Shown here piece by piece: positions 19,044 through 27,511 of a stretch of DNA of 56,010 bases. The stretch's first letter is position 1; each line of letters opens with the position of its first letter. This stretch comes from Streptomyces sp. WAC 04229 (GTDB lineage: Bacteria > Actinomycetota > Actinomycetes > Streptomycetales > Streptomycetaceae): positions 1 to 56,010 of the forward strand of contig NZ_QHJH01000032.1 in the NCBI RefSeq assembly GCF_003947455.1, written 5' to 3'. Under the pieces are notes generated by a model. That model worked only from the letters and a program-made list of their open reading frames with translations. It was not told where the DNA came from and ran no database searches. Both the position numbers and the translations under genes were made by a program.

Positions 19044-19661
19044 ATGTACGTCCGTGCCCGAGGGGTCCGCGCCGCGGCGACCGCGCTGGCGGCCGGCGCC
19101 GCGCTCGCCGTGACCGCCGTCCCGGCGAACGCCGCACCACCGCGATCCGCCTCGCCCGCCTTCCTGGAGCCCGCCGAACTGCCGCCGCACCCCTCCTCCG
19201 ACTGGTACGCCGGACCCGTCACCGCCGGGCAGCCCGACCCGCTGCCCATGTGCGTCGGCGACGCGCTGCCCTCCACCGCCTCGCACCGCCGGTACTGGAC
19301 GGAGTACGACACCGGCGCCCTCCAGGTCACGGTCGTCGAGCGCAGCACGCGGCACGCCGTGAAGCTCGCCGCGCTGCTGCGCGAGGACCTGGCCGACTGT
19401 GCGCGCGAGGTGATGGAGCGGTATCCCGACATCACCGCCACGCAGAAGTACTACGGCCCCCTCGACGTGGAGGAGGGCGCCCACGTCTACGGCGTCCACA
19501 CGGTCGCCGAGTGGGGCGCCTCCGACATCGGCCTGTTCTCGGTCGGCCGGGACGGCAGGACCGTGACCGTCGTGCAGTGGGGCCAGATGGGCACCTTCGA
19601 GCACGCGCAGGTGGCCGACTTCAAAGCCACCACCGTCACGGCCGTCGACAAGCTGAACTGA
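19044..19661 (+). CDS. Secreted protein of unknown function
   Basis: A 205-residue precursor with a clear Sec signal peptide: positively charged start, Ala-rich core, and a cleavage site near ANA at residues 29-31. The mature part holds two cysteines (in PMCVGD and DCAREV) that could pair as a disulfide, and a C-terminal block with YGVHTVAEWG and VTVVQWGQMGTFE. It resembles small Streptomyces exported proteins without assigned function. The ATG follows GGGGGA closely. A strong hairpin follows the gene. Confidence 0.82.
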   Translation: MYVRARGVRAAATALAAGAALAVTAVPANAAPPRSASPAFLEPAELPPHPSSDWYAGPVTAGQPDPLPMCVGDALPSTASHRRYWTEYDTGALQVTVVERSTRHAVKLAALLREDLADCAREVMERYPDITATQKYYGPLDVEEGAHVYGVHTVAEWGASDIGLFSVGRDGRTVTVVQWGQMGTFEHAQVADFKATTVTAVDKLN

Positions 19662-19667
19662 ACGCAC

Positions 19668-19697
19668 GGGGGCGGGCCGGTGCTCCGGCCCGCCCCC
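19668..19697. terminator. Strong bidirectional hairpin terminator
   Basis: A 13-bp perfect GC stem, GGGGGCGGGCCGG, with a four-base loop TGCT. It lies between two convergent genes seven bases after the rightward stop and about 20 bases after the leftward stop, so it can serve both. Confidence 0.85.
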
Positions 19698-19717
19698 TCG
19701 GTGTGCCCCGGCGCCGG

Positions 19718-20092
19718 TCAGCAGTCCGGAACGCCCGCGATCTTCTCGCCGCCCCTCAGGTACAGGTTGTTGACCCAGGCGATGTCGCTGCCCGAGAACT
19801 CCTGCACGGCGGTCCACCAGCTGTTGCCGCCCACCGCCGGGTCGTGCACGTACTCGCCCCGCTTCTGGCAGACCGCGTCCAGCCAGTAGGTGGAGCGGAC
19901 CGCGAGCACGTTGGAGTTCCTGGTGGGGTGCTGGCGCAGGTTGACGCCTGTCGCCCAGATGTAGACGTCGGTGAGGGTCGGGTCACCGCCGCTCGGCGCC
20001 GCCGGGGCGGCCTGGGCCGTGCCGGCGAGCCCGCCCACGGCGAACGCGGCAGCCGCCAGCGCGGTGACGGAGTGACGCATCAGTCGGTTCAT
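19718..20092 (-). CDS. Secreted SH3-like domain protein
   Basis: A 124-residue precursor. The signal peptide ends near AQA at residues 27-29. The mature protein contains an SH3b-like unit (NLRQHPTRNSNVLAVR, then WLDAVCQKRGEYV and WWTAVQEF), with two Cys residues likely to pair. Bacterial SH3 proteins of this kind bind peptidoglycan or extend other envelope factors. No catalytic domain is attached. The ATG at 20092 begins the signal peptide. Confidence 0.85.
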   Translation of the reverse strand: MNRLMRHSVTALAAAAFAVGGLAGTAQAAPAAPSGGDPTLTDVYIWATGVNLRQHPTRNSNVLAVRSTYWLDAVCQKRGEYVHDPAVGGNSWWTAVQEFSGSDIAWVNNLYLRGGEKIAGVPDC

Positions 20093-20188
20093 GTGTGATT
20101 TCCCCCTGTGCCGGTCTGCGGCCGGGCGGCACCCGGCCCGCACTCGGCACTCTAGGGACGATCGGGGCCCGGGGGTCCCTGACAAGTG

Positions 20189-21877
20189 TCAGGGCCCGGT
20201 GTTCTCCGCCTCCTCGAGCGCGACGAGCCCGGGGTGGTGGAGGTCGAAGGCCGGCGACTCGGAGCGTACGCGCGGCAGCGCGTGGAAGTTGTGCCGGGGC
20301 GGGGGGCAGGACGTGGCCCACTCCAGGGAACGCCCGTAGCCCCACGGGTCGTCGACCTCGACCGGACGTCCGTACTTCGCGGTCTTCCACACGTTGTACA
20401 GGAACGGCAGCGTCGACAGACCGAGCAGGAAGGCGCCGACGGAGGAGACCGTGTTGAGCGCCGTGAAGCCGTCCGCGGCCAGGTAGTCCGCGTACCGGCG
20501 GGGCATGCCCTCCGCGCCCAGCCAGTGCTGCACCAGGAACGTGGTGTGGAAACCGGCGAACAGCGTCCAGAAGTGCACCTTCTCCAGGCGGTGGTCGAGC
20601 ATGCGCCCGGTCATCTTCGGCCACCAGAAGCTGAATCCGCCGAACATCGCGAACACGATCGTGCCGAACAGCACGTAGTGGAAGTGCGCGACGACGAAGT
20701 ACGAGTCGGTGACGTGCCAGTCCAGCGGCGGCGAGCCGAGGATCACCCCGGTCAGCCCGCCGAAGAGGAACGTCACCAGGAATCCGGCCGCCCACAGCAT
20801 CGGCGGCTCGAAGGACAGCGAACCCCGCCACATCGTGCCGATCCAGTTGAAGAACTTCACCCCGGTGGGGACGGCGATGAGATACGTCAGGAACGAGAAG
20901 AACGGCAGCAGTACGGCACCGGTGGCGAACATGTGATGCGCCCACACGGTGGCCGAGAGTCCCGCGATGGCGATGGTGGCGCCCACCAGCCCCGTGTAGC
21001 CGAAGACCGGCTTACGGGCGAAGACCGGGATGATCTCGGTGACCACCCCGAAGAACGGCAGCGCGAGGATGTACACCTCGGGGTGGCCGAAGAACCAGAA
21101 CAGGTGCTGCCACAGGAGCGCCCCGCCGTTCTCGGCGTCGAACACATGGGCGCCGAAGTGCCGGTCGGCCTCCAGCACCAGCAGCGCGGCCGCCAGCACC
21201 GGGAAGGCCAGCAGCACCAGGACCGAGGTCAGCAGCACGTTCCAGACGAAGATCGGCATGCGGAAGACCGTCAGGCCGGGGGCGCGCATGCAGATGATCG
21301 TGGTGATGAAGTTGACCGCGCCCAGAATGGTGCCGAACCCGGACAGCGCCAGCCCCATGATCCACAGGTCGCCGCCGAGGTAGGGGGCGCGCAACGGGCC
21401 GCTGAGCGGCGTGTAGGCGGTCCAGCCGAAGTCCGCCGCGCCCTGCGGCGTGAGGAAACCGCCCAGCACGATCAGGCCGCCGAAGAGGAACAGCCAGTAC
21501 GACAGCATGTTCAGGCGCGGGAACGCCACGTCCGGCGCGCCGATCTGCAAGGGCATGACGGCGTTCGTGAACCCCGCGAAGGTCGGGGTGGCGAACAGCA
21601 GCAGCATGATGGTGCCGTGCATCGTGAAGGCCTGGTTGTACTGCTCGTGGGAGAGCACCTGGATGCCGGGCCGGGCCAACTCGGCCCGCAGCAGCATCGC
21701 CAGTGCCCCGGCGATCAGGAAGAACACGAACGACGTGACGAGGTACAGATGACCGATCCGCTTGTGGTCGGTGGTGATGACCCAGGAGACGAGCACCCGC
21801 CCCCTGCCGCGGCGTTCCGCCGCCGGGACCGCGGCGGTCGGTCGGGTCGGTTCCGTGGGTCCGGTCTCTGTCACCAT
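20189..21877 (-). CDS. ctaD: Cytochrome c oxidase subunit I, orphan copy
   Basis: A 562-residue haem-copper oxidase catalytic subunit with 12 transmembrane segments. It carries FTMHGTIML (haem a ligand), [14 protein letters not shown] (CuB His and cross-linked Tyr), WAHHMFATG (CuB His pair) and [10 protein letters not shown] (haem ligands), so it looks fully functional. It is alone: no ctaC, ctaE, ctaF or qcr genes lie nearby. Streptomyces normally carry the main ctaD in the cta-qcr cluster and often a second, isolated one, so this is likely the second. The ATG at 21877 was chosen over an upstream in-frame ATG at 21925 as it starts just before conserved sequence. Confidence 0.95.
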   Translation of the reverse strand: MVTETGPTEPTRPTAAVPAAERRGRGRVLVSWVITTDHKRIGHLYLVTSFVFFLIAGALAMLLRAELARPGIQVLSHEQYNQAFTMHGTIMLLLFATPTFAGFTNAVMPLQIGAPDVAFPRLNMLSYWLFLFGGLIVLGGFLTPQGAADFGWTAYTPLSGPLRAPYLGGDLWIMGLALSGFGTILGAVNFITTIICMRAPGLTVFRMPIFVWNVLLTSVLVLLAFPVLAAALLVLEADRHFGAHVFDAENGGALLWQHLFWFFGHPEVYILALPFFGVVTEIIPVFARKPVFGYTGLVGATIAIAGLSATVWAHHMFATGAVLLPFFSFLTYLIAVPTGVKFFNWIGTMWRGSLSFEPPMLWAAGFLVTFLFGGLTGVILGSPPLDWHVTDSYFVVAHFHYVLFGTIVFAMFGGFSFWWPKMTGRMLDHRLEKVHFWTLFAGFHTTFLVQHWLGAEGMPRRYADYLAADGFTALNTVSSVGAFLLGLSTLPFLYNVWKTAKYGRPVEVDDPWGYGRSLEWATSCPPPRHNFHALPRVRSESPAFDLHHPGLVALEEAENTGP

Positions 21878-22095
21878 CCGACCAGGGCAACCGAGCCCCG
21901 GCCGCCCGCGTCGATGCCACGTCACGCAACCACCGAGGTACGGCCGGTTGGCTGATCGTTTGTAGCCGTCCGGGTGGGCCGGCGCCCCGGGCGGCCGAAG
22001 CGGCCGTCACCCGAATGGCCCCCGCACGCTACTGGTCGCGGCCGAACCGGTGTCTCCTTGAGGGTGTCAGCGGCGTCCAGGCTGGGAGGCCGATC

Positions 22096-22290
22096 ATGTA
22101 CGAAATGTGCGTGGGCCCGGAGAAGGCGGGCGGAGCGTTGGTGTGGCACGTGTTGGCCAAACAGGCCGCGGCCACGCTGTGCGGACAGCAGCTCCGCGAA
22201 CGTATCGAGGCATCCGACGGTGAACGGGCACGTCACTGCCCGGACTGCATGGCTTCCTTCGAGAAGCTGATGGCAACCACACCGTGCTGA
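22096..22290 (+). CDS. Small Cys-containing protein, possible zinc ribbon
   Basis: A 64-residue protein with five cysteines, including a CPDC pair near residues 48-51, a TLCG earlier and a terminal Cys. The layout suggests a small zinc-binding regulator-like protein of a kind common in Streptomyces. GGGAGG lies six bases before the ATG. It is followed by a clear terminator, which supports it being a real gene. Confidence 0.75.
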   Translation: MYEMCVGPEKAGGALVWHVLAKQAAATLCGQQLRERIEASDGERARHCPDCMASFEKLMATTPC

Positions 22291-22304
22291 CGGACCGTCC
22301 GCGA

Positions 22305-22343
22305 GCCGTCCGCCCCGTCGCTCCACGCGGCGGGGCGGACGGC
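22305..22343 (+). terminator. Hairpin terminator after the small CxxC gene
   Basis: A 13-bp stem, GCCGTCCGCCCCG with CGGGGCGGACGGC, a 13-base loop and a short T run afterwards. Confidence 0.85.
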
Positions 22344-22940
22344 TTTCCCGTGCCCGGAGCCGCTGGTCGACGATCACCCGGTCGGGCCAGTGTCATGACG
22401 GGGTCCGCGGGCATTCGCCGAGCATGCCCCGGGGCGCGACGTCCTCCCGCCTCCGGGGCGGTGGGACGCGCCGCGGCCGGGATCCCCGAGTCGGCCGCGG
22501 CGCATCCTCCTCCCACCGCGCGCCGGCGCCCGCCGCATCGGCCGCGGATGGGTGTCGGCCACCGGAACATCTGGGTGTCGTCCCCGATGGCGGCGCCACC
22601 CCCCGGCGTGTGACCGTGGACCGACGCCGCGCCCCGGGGGCCTTTTCGGGGGCCGGGGGACGTTGCAGGGGAGCCTCATTCAGCCCGTTCGCGGGCGTTG
22701 CCGCGTGGTCCGTTCCGGGTGTGCGTCCGCACCCCGAGTAGCCGGGGCGGCCGGTGCCCCGTTCGGTCCGGGAGCGGTGTCACGGCACCGGCGCCGTCGA
22801 CGGCGTCCGGCACTCCGCCCGACGACGACGCACCACGGACGACGCACCACGGACGACGCACCACAGATGAAGGAGAACCCGCATCCATCCCCGTCAAGTG
22901 AAGCCCTCCCCACTCTCCGCACGGCGGAAGGCGGTGACCC
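22344..22940. other. Gene-free stretch of about 600 bases
   Basis: The open frames here are Arg/Pro/Gly-rich, lack ribosome binding sites and show no third-position codon bias, so I read no gene. The only visible structure is the short tandem repeat at 22827. It probably contains the promoter and leader of the antiporter gene. The leader just before 22941 holds an in-frame-looking ATG at 22867 that opens a different frame and is not supported. Confidence 0.6.
22827..22866. repeat. Three tandem copies of a 14-base unit
   Basis: The unit GACGCACCACGGAC is repeated exactly at 22827 and 22841 and partially at 22855, ending 75 bases before the antiporter start codon. Confidence 0.85.
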
Positions 22941-24251
22941 GTGGGACACGCTGACACCCTGCTCGCCATGGGCGGCGCCTTCCTCGCCGCCGCGTTCCTC
23001 GCCCGCCTCGGCGGCAGGATCGGACTTCCGACGATTCCCCTGTTCATGCTCGCCGGCATCCTGCTCGGCCCGCACACCCCCGGCTTCGTCCTGGTCGAGG
23101 ACGCGCACGACTTCGAGATGCTCTCGGCGCTCGGACTGGTGCTGCTCCTGTTCTACCTGGGCCTGGAGTTCCACCTCGACGACCTCAGGACCGGCGGCAG
23201 GCGGCTGCTCGCCGCGGGCGGCATCTATCTGCTCCTCAACGTCGGGGCCGGGCTCGGCTTCGGTTTCGTCCTCGGCTGGGGGCTGCGGGAGGCACTGGTG
23301 CTCGCCGGGGTGCTCGGCATCTCCTCCTCCGCGATCGTCACCAAGATCCTCATCGACCTGGGCCGGATCGGCCGCCCCGAGACGCGTCTGATCCTGGGCG
23401 TCATCGTGGTGGAGGACATCTTCCTGGCGCTGTACCTGGCCGCCCTGCAACCGATCATCGCGGGCGCCCAGGGCTTCGCGGAGATCGCCCTGCAGGCCGG
23501 CAAGGCCTTCGGCTTCCTGCTGGTGCTGGCCGCCGCGGCCCGCTACGGCACCCGGCTCGTGGGCCGCCTGATCGAGACCCGGGACAACGAACTCCTCGTC
23601 ATCAGCTTCCTCGGCGCGGCCGTGCTGGTCGCCGGCGTCTCCGAGGTCCTCGGCGTGGCGGACGCCATCGGCGCCTTCATGGTCGGCCTGATCCTGGCGG
23701 GCACCCCTTCCGGGCCCCGGATACGCGAGTTGGTGCACCCGCTCCGTGACGCCTTCGCGGCCATCTTCTTCTTCGCGTTCGGTCTCGCCATCGACCCCGG
23801 CGACATCGCCTCCGTCGCCGGTCCGGTCGCCGCGGCCGCCGTCCTGACCGTCGTCATGAACATCGCCGCCGGACTCTGCGTCGCCCGGTTGTACCACTAC
23901 GGCGCGCGGCCCGCCGCGGAGATCGCCACCACCCTGGTCGCCCGCGGGGAGTTCGCGCTGATCCTCGCCGCGATGGCCGCGGGCGCCGGACTCGACGAGC
24001 GGCTCGCCCCCTTCATCGCCGGGTACGTCCTCGTGCTCGCCGTCCTCGGTCCCATCGTGGCGGCGCGGGCGCACCTGCTCGCCGGCGCCCTGCGGACGGC
24101 CGCCGGGCTGCTGCCCGGGACCGGGTCACCGGCCGCGGTGCCGGGCGAGGGGAAGTGCGGGGACGGACCGTCGGAGTCGGTGGCGCTGGCCGCGGGGGCG
24201 GCCTCGTCGTCGTCCTCGTCCGCCTCGGAGCGCGTGGAGGCCGAACGCTAG
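22941..24251 (+). CDS. CPA2-family cation:proton antiporter (KefB/KhtU-like)
   Basis: A 436-residue membrane protein with about 12 hydrophobic segments. GILLGPHTPGF and GISSSAIVTKIL are typical of the CPA2 core, and FFFAFGLAIDP lies near the ion site. It has no TrkA-N or TrkA-C domain. The family exchanges K+ or Na+ for protons in pH, osmotic or electrophile stress. In Bacillus-type KhtTU systems a small TrkA-C protein is encoded upstream; none is seen here. The last 35 residues are a Ser-run and acidic tail likely facing the cytoplasm. GTG at 22941 follows GGAAGGCGGTG. Confidence 0.9.
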   Translation: MGHADTLLAMGGAFLAAAFLARLGGRIGLPTIPLFMLAGILLGPHTPGFVLVEDAHDFEMLSALGLVLLLFYLGLEFHLDDLRTGGRRLLAAGGIYLLLNVGAGLGFGFVLGWGLREALVLAGVLGISSSAIVTKILIDLGRIGRPETRLILGVIVVEDIFLALYLAALQPIIAGAQGFAEIALQAGKAFGFLLVLAAAARYGTRLVGRLIETRDNELLVISFLGAAVLVAGVSEVLGVADAIGAFMVGLILAGTPSGPRIRELVHPLRDAFAAIFFFAFGLAIDPGDIASVAGPVAAAAVLTVVMNIAAGLCVARLYHYGARPAAEIATTLVARGEFALILAAMAAGAGLDERLAPFIAGYVLVLAVLGPIVAARAHLLAGALRTAAGLLPGTGSPAAVPGEGKCGDGPSESVALAAGAASSSSSSASERVEAER

Positions 24252-24452
24252 GCCGGGCCCGGGGCTGCCGGGAGGAGACGCGCGGGATCCGGCCCACGGG
24301 GCGGGAGCCGTACGGCGATCCGGCCGCGGCCGGGCACACCGGTCTCCCACCCGCCCGGCACGGCACCCTTCCCCCCGGTGGGACAATCTGCCCACAGGGC
24401 CGGTGTCCGACGCAGTGGTCGGAGCCGTCCGGGACCGGAAGGAGCCGTCAGC

Positions 24453-24890
24453 ATGATCGAGTGGGTGCCCCTGGCCAGCGGTGCGAGACCCGTTCCCCGG
24501 CCGGTCGCCGCTCCCCTGGTGTGGGCGGGAGCCTTCGGCGGCGCCCTCGCCCTGGTGGCACTCCTCAACGGCACGGTGGGTTCGGGCCGTCCCGGACTCG
24601 CCCTCCTCGTGCTCTCCGTGCTGGCGGCGCTGCTCGGGCTCTGCGCCCGCTTCACCGCCGCTCCCGGGACGGCCGTGCTGTGCTGGCTCTCCCTCAACGG
24701 TTTCGCGATCCCGCCGGCCGGCGTCCTGACGTGGACCGGCCGGCGGGACGCGCTGTGGCTCGCCTGCCTGCTCGGTGCCGCCCTCGTCGGCACGGCACTG
24801 GCCCGCGTGGCGCACGCGCGGGCCGCCTACCGACGGCTCGGCGCGGCGACGGGGCCCGAGTCGCCGGAGCCGGGCCCCGGCGGCTTCTGA
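24453..24890 (+). CDS. Conserved integral membrane protein, four-helix
   Basis: A 145-residue protein with about four hydrophobic segments (from residue 25 on), including ALLGLCARFTAAPGTAVLCWLSLNGFAIPPAG split over two helices. This pattern is frequent in small Streptomyces membrane proteins linked to KdpD or osmotic sensing, but the function is unknown. GGAAGGAG precedes the ATG. A terminator follows. Confidence 0.75.
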   Translation: MIEWVPLASGARPVPRPVAAPLVWAGAFGGALALVALLNGTVGSGRPGLALLVLSVLAALLGLCARFTAAPGTAVLCWLSLNGFAIPPAGVLTWTGRRDALWLACLLGAALVGTALARVAHARAAYRRLGAATGPESPEPGPGGF

Positions 24891-24932
24891 CCGTTCCGGC
24901 CGCCGCCCCGCGCCCGGACGGCGGTCCGGGAA

Positions 24933-24960
24933 GGGCCCCGCCGGACACCCGGCGGGGCCC
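24933..24960. terminator. Strong hairpin terminator between convergent genes
   Basis: A 12-bp stem (GGGCCCCGCCGG with its complement) and an ACAC loop, followed by TCCCC. It lies between the membrane-protein stop and the protease stop and probably works in both directions. Confidence 0.85.
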
Positions 24961-24978
24961 TCCCCATCTGTCACGGGG

Positions 24979-26139
24979 TCAGGCCGTGTGCAGCGTCAGC
25001 CCGTAGCGGTTCAGGATCTCGTTGACGGGCTGGAACCAGGTCTCGCCGCCGCTGGAGCAGTTGCCCCAGCCGCCCGAGGTGACGCCCTGCGCCTGGTCGC
25101 CGCTGATGAAGGAACCGCCGGAGTCGCCGCCCTCGGCACACACGCTGGTCTTGGTCATCTGGTGCACCGCGCCCTGGCTGTAGTTGACCGTCTCGTTCTT
25201 GGCGAGCACGGTGCCGCAGTGCCAGTGGGTGGTGGAGCCGGAGCGGCAGATCGAGGCGCCCACCGGTGCCTCGTTGGAGCCGCGCACCAGCTGGTCGGAG
25301 ACGGTGCCCCAGCCGAGCACGACCGGCACGGTCCACCAGCCGCTGCCCACGCTGACCCAGGCGTAGTCGTTGCCGGGGAACGACGAGCCCTGGAACGTGC
25401 CGATGTGCGACCGGTCCCAGCCGCTCACCCCCGCGCCCGTCCCGCCGCAGTGCCCGGCGGTGACGAACCCGCCGTGCACGGAGAATCCGATGGAGCAGCG
25501 GACGTTGCCCGTGTAGTACGGGTCGCCGCCGACGGTGCCCGCCGCGAAGGTCTGCGGGGCCGCGGCCACCGTCCGCACCGTGACCGGACCGGCCTGGCGG
25601 GCCTGCTTCACGAAGCGCTGGACATCGTTGTCAGCCTGCTCGGCCCGGACCACGTCGACGACCACGGTGTTCGCCGCCGTGTCGACACGCCAACTGCTCA
25701 CCCCGGCGGGCGCGTCGAGGCGGTCGACACGTGCCTTGGCCGCGTCGAGCGCCTCGGCGCTGTGCTCGACGGTGCGCACCCGCGCGCCGGTGGCGCGGAC
25801 CGCCGCCGCCGTGGACGGTGCCGCGTCCGAGGTGACGGCGACGGTCAGCCGTCCGGAGGCGGCGTCGAACCACGAGCCGCCGAAGGCTTTTCCTGCGGCC
25901 CGGCGTGCCTCGGGCGCGAGGTCGCCGGCCCGGCTTTCGGCCGCGAGCCGGTCCTCGGCCTCGGTCCGGGTGAGACCGAAGTCCCGCTGCATGGCGTCCA
26001 GGAGGCCGGCGGAGGCCGGCTGCTCGGGGGAGGGGGAGGGGGCGTCGGCCGCCGAGGCCGGCAGGGTGCCCACCGCGGTGAGGCCGCCTAGTACGAGGAG
26101 GCCGGCCAGGCCGAGGTGCCTGAGTCTGCTGCGTCTCAC
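24979..26139 (-). CDS. Secreted S1 serine protease with alpha-lytic-type prodomain (streptogrisin-like)
   Basis: A 386-residue preproenzyme. The signal peptide ends near residue 31 (ASAAD). An alpha-lytic protease prodomain covers roughly residues 45-195. The mature chymotrypsin-fold enzyme begins near residue 200 and contains His230 in TAGHCG, Asp258 in GNDYAW and Ser340 in EGGDSGGS. Four cysteines in the mature part can pair as in streptogrisins. It lacks the C-terminal chitin-binding domain of streptogrisin C. GTG at 26139 has AAGGG upstream; a longer start at 26205 would read through the operator-like palindrome and was rejected. Confidence 0.95.
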   Translation of the reverse strand: MRRSRLRHLGLAGLLVLGGLTAVGTLPASAADAPSPSPEQPASAGLLDAMQRDFGLTRTEAEDRLAAESRAGDLAPEARRAAGKAFGGSWFDAASGRLTVAVTSDAAPSTAAAVRATGARVRTVEHSAEALDAAKARVDRLDAPAGVSSWRVDTAANTVVVDVVRAEQADNDVQRFVKQARQAGPVTVRTVAAAPQTFAAGTVGGDPYYTGNVRCSIGFSVHGGFVTAGHCGGTGAGVSGWDRSHIGTFQGSSFPGNDYAWVSVGSGWWTVPVVLGWGTVSDQLVRGSNEAPVGASICRSGSTTHWHCGTVLAKNETVNYSQGAVHQMTKTSVCAEGGDSGGSFISGDQAQGVTSGGWGNCSSGGETWFQPVNEILNRYGLTLHTA

Positions 26140-26190
26140 GGGAGTTGCCCTTCGTCGTTCCAGCAAGGTGGGGGTGGAACAACCGCGTAC

Positions 26191-26204
26191 TGAGAGCGCT
26201 CTCA
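26191..26204. promoter_or_regulatory. LacI-type palindrome upstream of the protease gene
   Basis: TGAGAGCGCTCTCA, a perfect 14-base palindrome differing from the CebR box at 14743 by one base per arm. It lies 52-65 bases before the protease start, on the promoter side. Palindromes with a central AGCGCT are typical of LacI-family operators. Which regulator binds is unknown. Confidence 0.65.
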
Positions 26205-26285
26205 TCGGGTCGCTCCGAGCTTAGCCAGCCATCGTTATCAGGTCCATGCCAATGCACGGCCTTTCGTGGGACCGGGGCCGGACGG

Positions 26286-26326
26286 CACCGTGCCGGCCAC
26301 CCCGGGGCGGGGCGGCCGGCACGGTG
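26286..26326 (-). terminator. Hairpin terminator downstream of the secreted protein gene
   Basis: A 13-bp stem (CACCGTGCCGGCC with GGCCGGCACGGTG) and a 15-base loop, 16 bases after the leftward stop at 26342. Confidence 0.8.
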
Positions 26327-26341
26327 TGCGTGGCGTGTCGG

Positions 26342-26794
26342 TCAGTACCAGGCGGTCTGCGCCCAGACGTGGCCGTCGCAGGTCAGCAGGGCGCGGGAGA
26401 CGCGGCCGTTCAGGTTGTTGCCGATCTTCGAGTAGGCGTAGTCGATGCCCGGGTCGACGGTCTCCGAGACCCAGCCGTCGGCACGCCCGGCGCCCGAGTT
26501 CGAGCGCTCCAGCACGGCGGCGCAGTTGGCCCGGGAGTTCTCGATCCGGGCGAACGAACCGCAGCGGGAGGAGTAGAAGTACTTCAGCGCCATGCCCTCC
26601 GCGTACCGGGTGGCGCCGACCTGCCGGAACGTCCCCGCGCAGCTGGACACGGTCGGATACTGCCCCTCCATGCCGTAGGCGCCGTAGTTCCCGCCCGAGT
26701 ACGGTGCGGCCTGGGCCGGTACGGCGGACAGCGCCAGCGCGACGGCGGCGCCCCCCGCGGCCAGCAGAGTGGTGAGCGATGATCGGCGGCTCAT
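26342..26794 (-). CDS. Secreted protein with DUF2690-like cysteine pattern
   Basis: A 150-residue precursor. The signal peptide ends near AQA at residues 28-30. The mature 120 residues contain four cysteines (SSCAGTF, SRCGSF, ANCAAV, LTCDGH), which suggests two disulfides. The YFYSSRCGSFARIENSRA segment is reminiscent of DUF2690 proteins, although I am not certain of the match. Start at the ATG at 26794, where the signal peptide begins. Confidence 0.75.
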   Translation of the reverse strand: MSRRSSLTTLLAAGGAAVALALSAVPAQAAPYSGGNYGAYGMEGQYPTVSSCAGTFRQVGATRYAEGMALKYFYSSRCGSFARIENSRANCAAVLERSNSGAGRADGWVSETVDPGIDYAYSKIGNNLNGRVSRALLTCDGHVWAQTAWY

Positions 26795-27004
26795 GAGCCC
26801 TCGTTTCCCGTGTCGGCGATGACTGTGTCGGCGGTGAGCCGGACCGGCGACCACCCCCGTCGGCGACGTTAGGCGGGCCGCGCGGTGCCCGGTACCTGAG
26901 AGATGTCAGGGCGGCAGGGATCCTTCCGCCCCGGTTGGCCGCGCGCGGACGGGGCACTCAGTGCTGCGTCGTGTGGTGACGGAGACCGGAACCGGGAGGC
27001 ACGC

Positions 27005-27511
27005 GTGGCGGTGCGGCATCGGTTGGTCCAGGCGAGCCCGCAGGTGGTGTGGGACGTCCTGGCCGACGGCGACCTGTACGTGCAGTGGGTGGTCGGGCCC
27101 TCTGACTCCACCCCCGAGGCGGGAGACTGGCCGCAGGTCGGGGCGACCATCGCCTACGAGGTGCGGTTGGGACCGCTGCGGCTGAACAACGAGTCCGTCG
27201 TCCGGCACAAGGTCGACGGGTCCCTGCTGGAGATCGAGGCCAAGGCCGGCCGGCTCGGCACCGCCCGGATCTCCGTCGAGCTGCGCGCCTGGGGTGAGGA
27301 GTGCCTGGTGATCGTGGACGAGCACCCGCTGCGCGGTCCCGGCGGCCTGCTGCACAACGCGGCCGTCGAGGCGCTGATCCAGGTACGGCACCGTGCGATG
27401 CTGGCCCGGCTGGCCGGGCTGTGCGAGTCCCGGGCCGGGGAGCGGCGCCGCCCCGATCCGCCGGACACGGCCGGGTCCGTGGAGTACCGGCCGGGAGACG
27501 GCCGTGCCTGA
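27005..27511 (+). CDS. SRPBCC-superfamily protein
   Basis: A 168-residue helix-grip-fold protein. The N-terminal VQASPQVVWDVLADGDLYVQWV block and the LLHNAAVEALIQVRHRAML C-terminal helix are typical of polyketide-cyclase/START-like proteins, which bind hydrophobic ligands or act as cyclases or cofactor-free isomerases. GGGAGG precedes the GTG at 27005. Its last eight bases overlap the next gene, so it belongs to the flavin-oxidoreductase operon and may bind that enzyme's lipid-like substrate. Confidence 0.85.
   Translation: MAVRHRLVQASPQVVWDVLADGDLYVQWVVGPSDSTPEAGDWPQVGATIAYEVRLGPLRLNNESVVRHKVDGSLLEIEAKAGRLGTARISVELRAWGEECLVIVDEHPLRGPGGLLHNAAVEALIQVRHRAMLARLAGLCESRAGERRRPDPPDTAGSVEYRPGDGRA

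Noticed and set aside
22344..22826. Possible small genes in the gap before the antiporter
   Set aside because: The frames have no codon bias, no ribosome binding site and low-complexity Arg/Pro/Gly translations.
26140..26205. A longer protease N-terminus starting at 26205
   Set aside because: It would read through the LacI-type palindrome at 26191-26204 and lacks a ribosome binding site; GTG at 26139 directly precedes a standard signal peptide.
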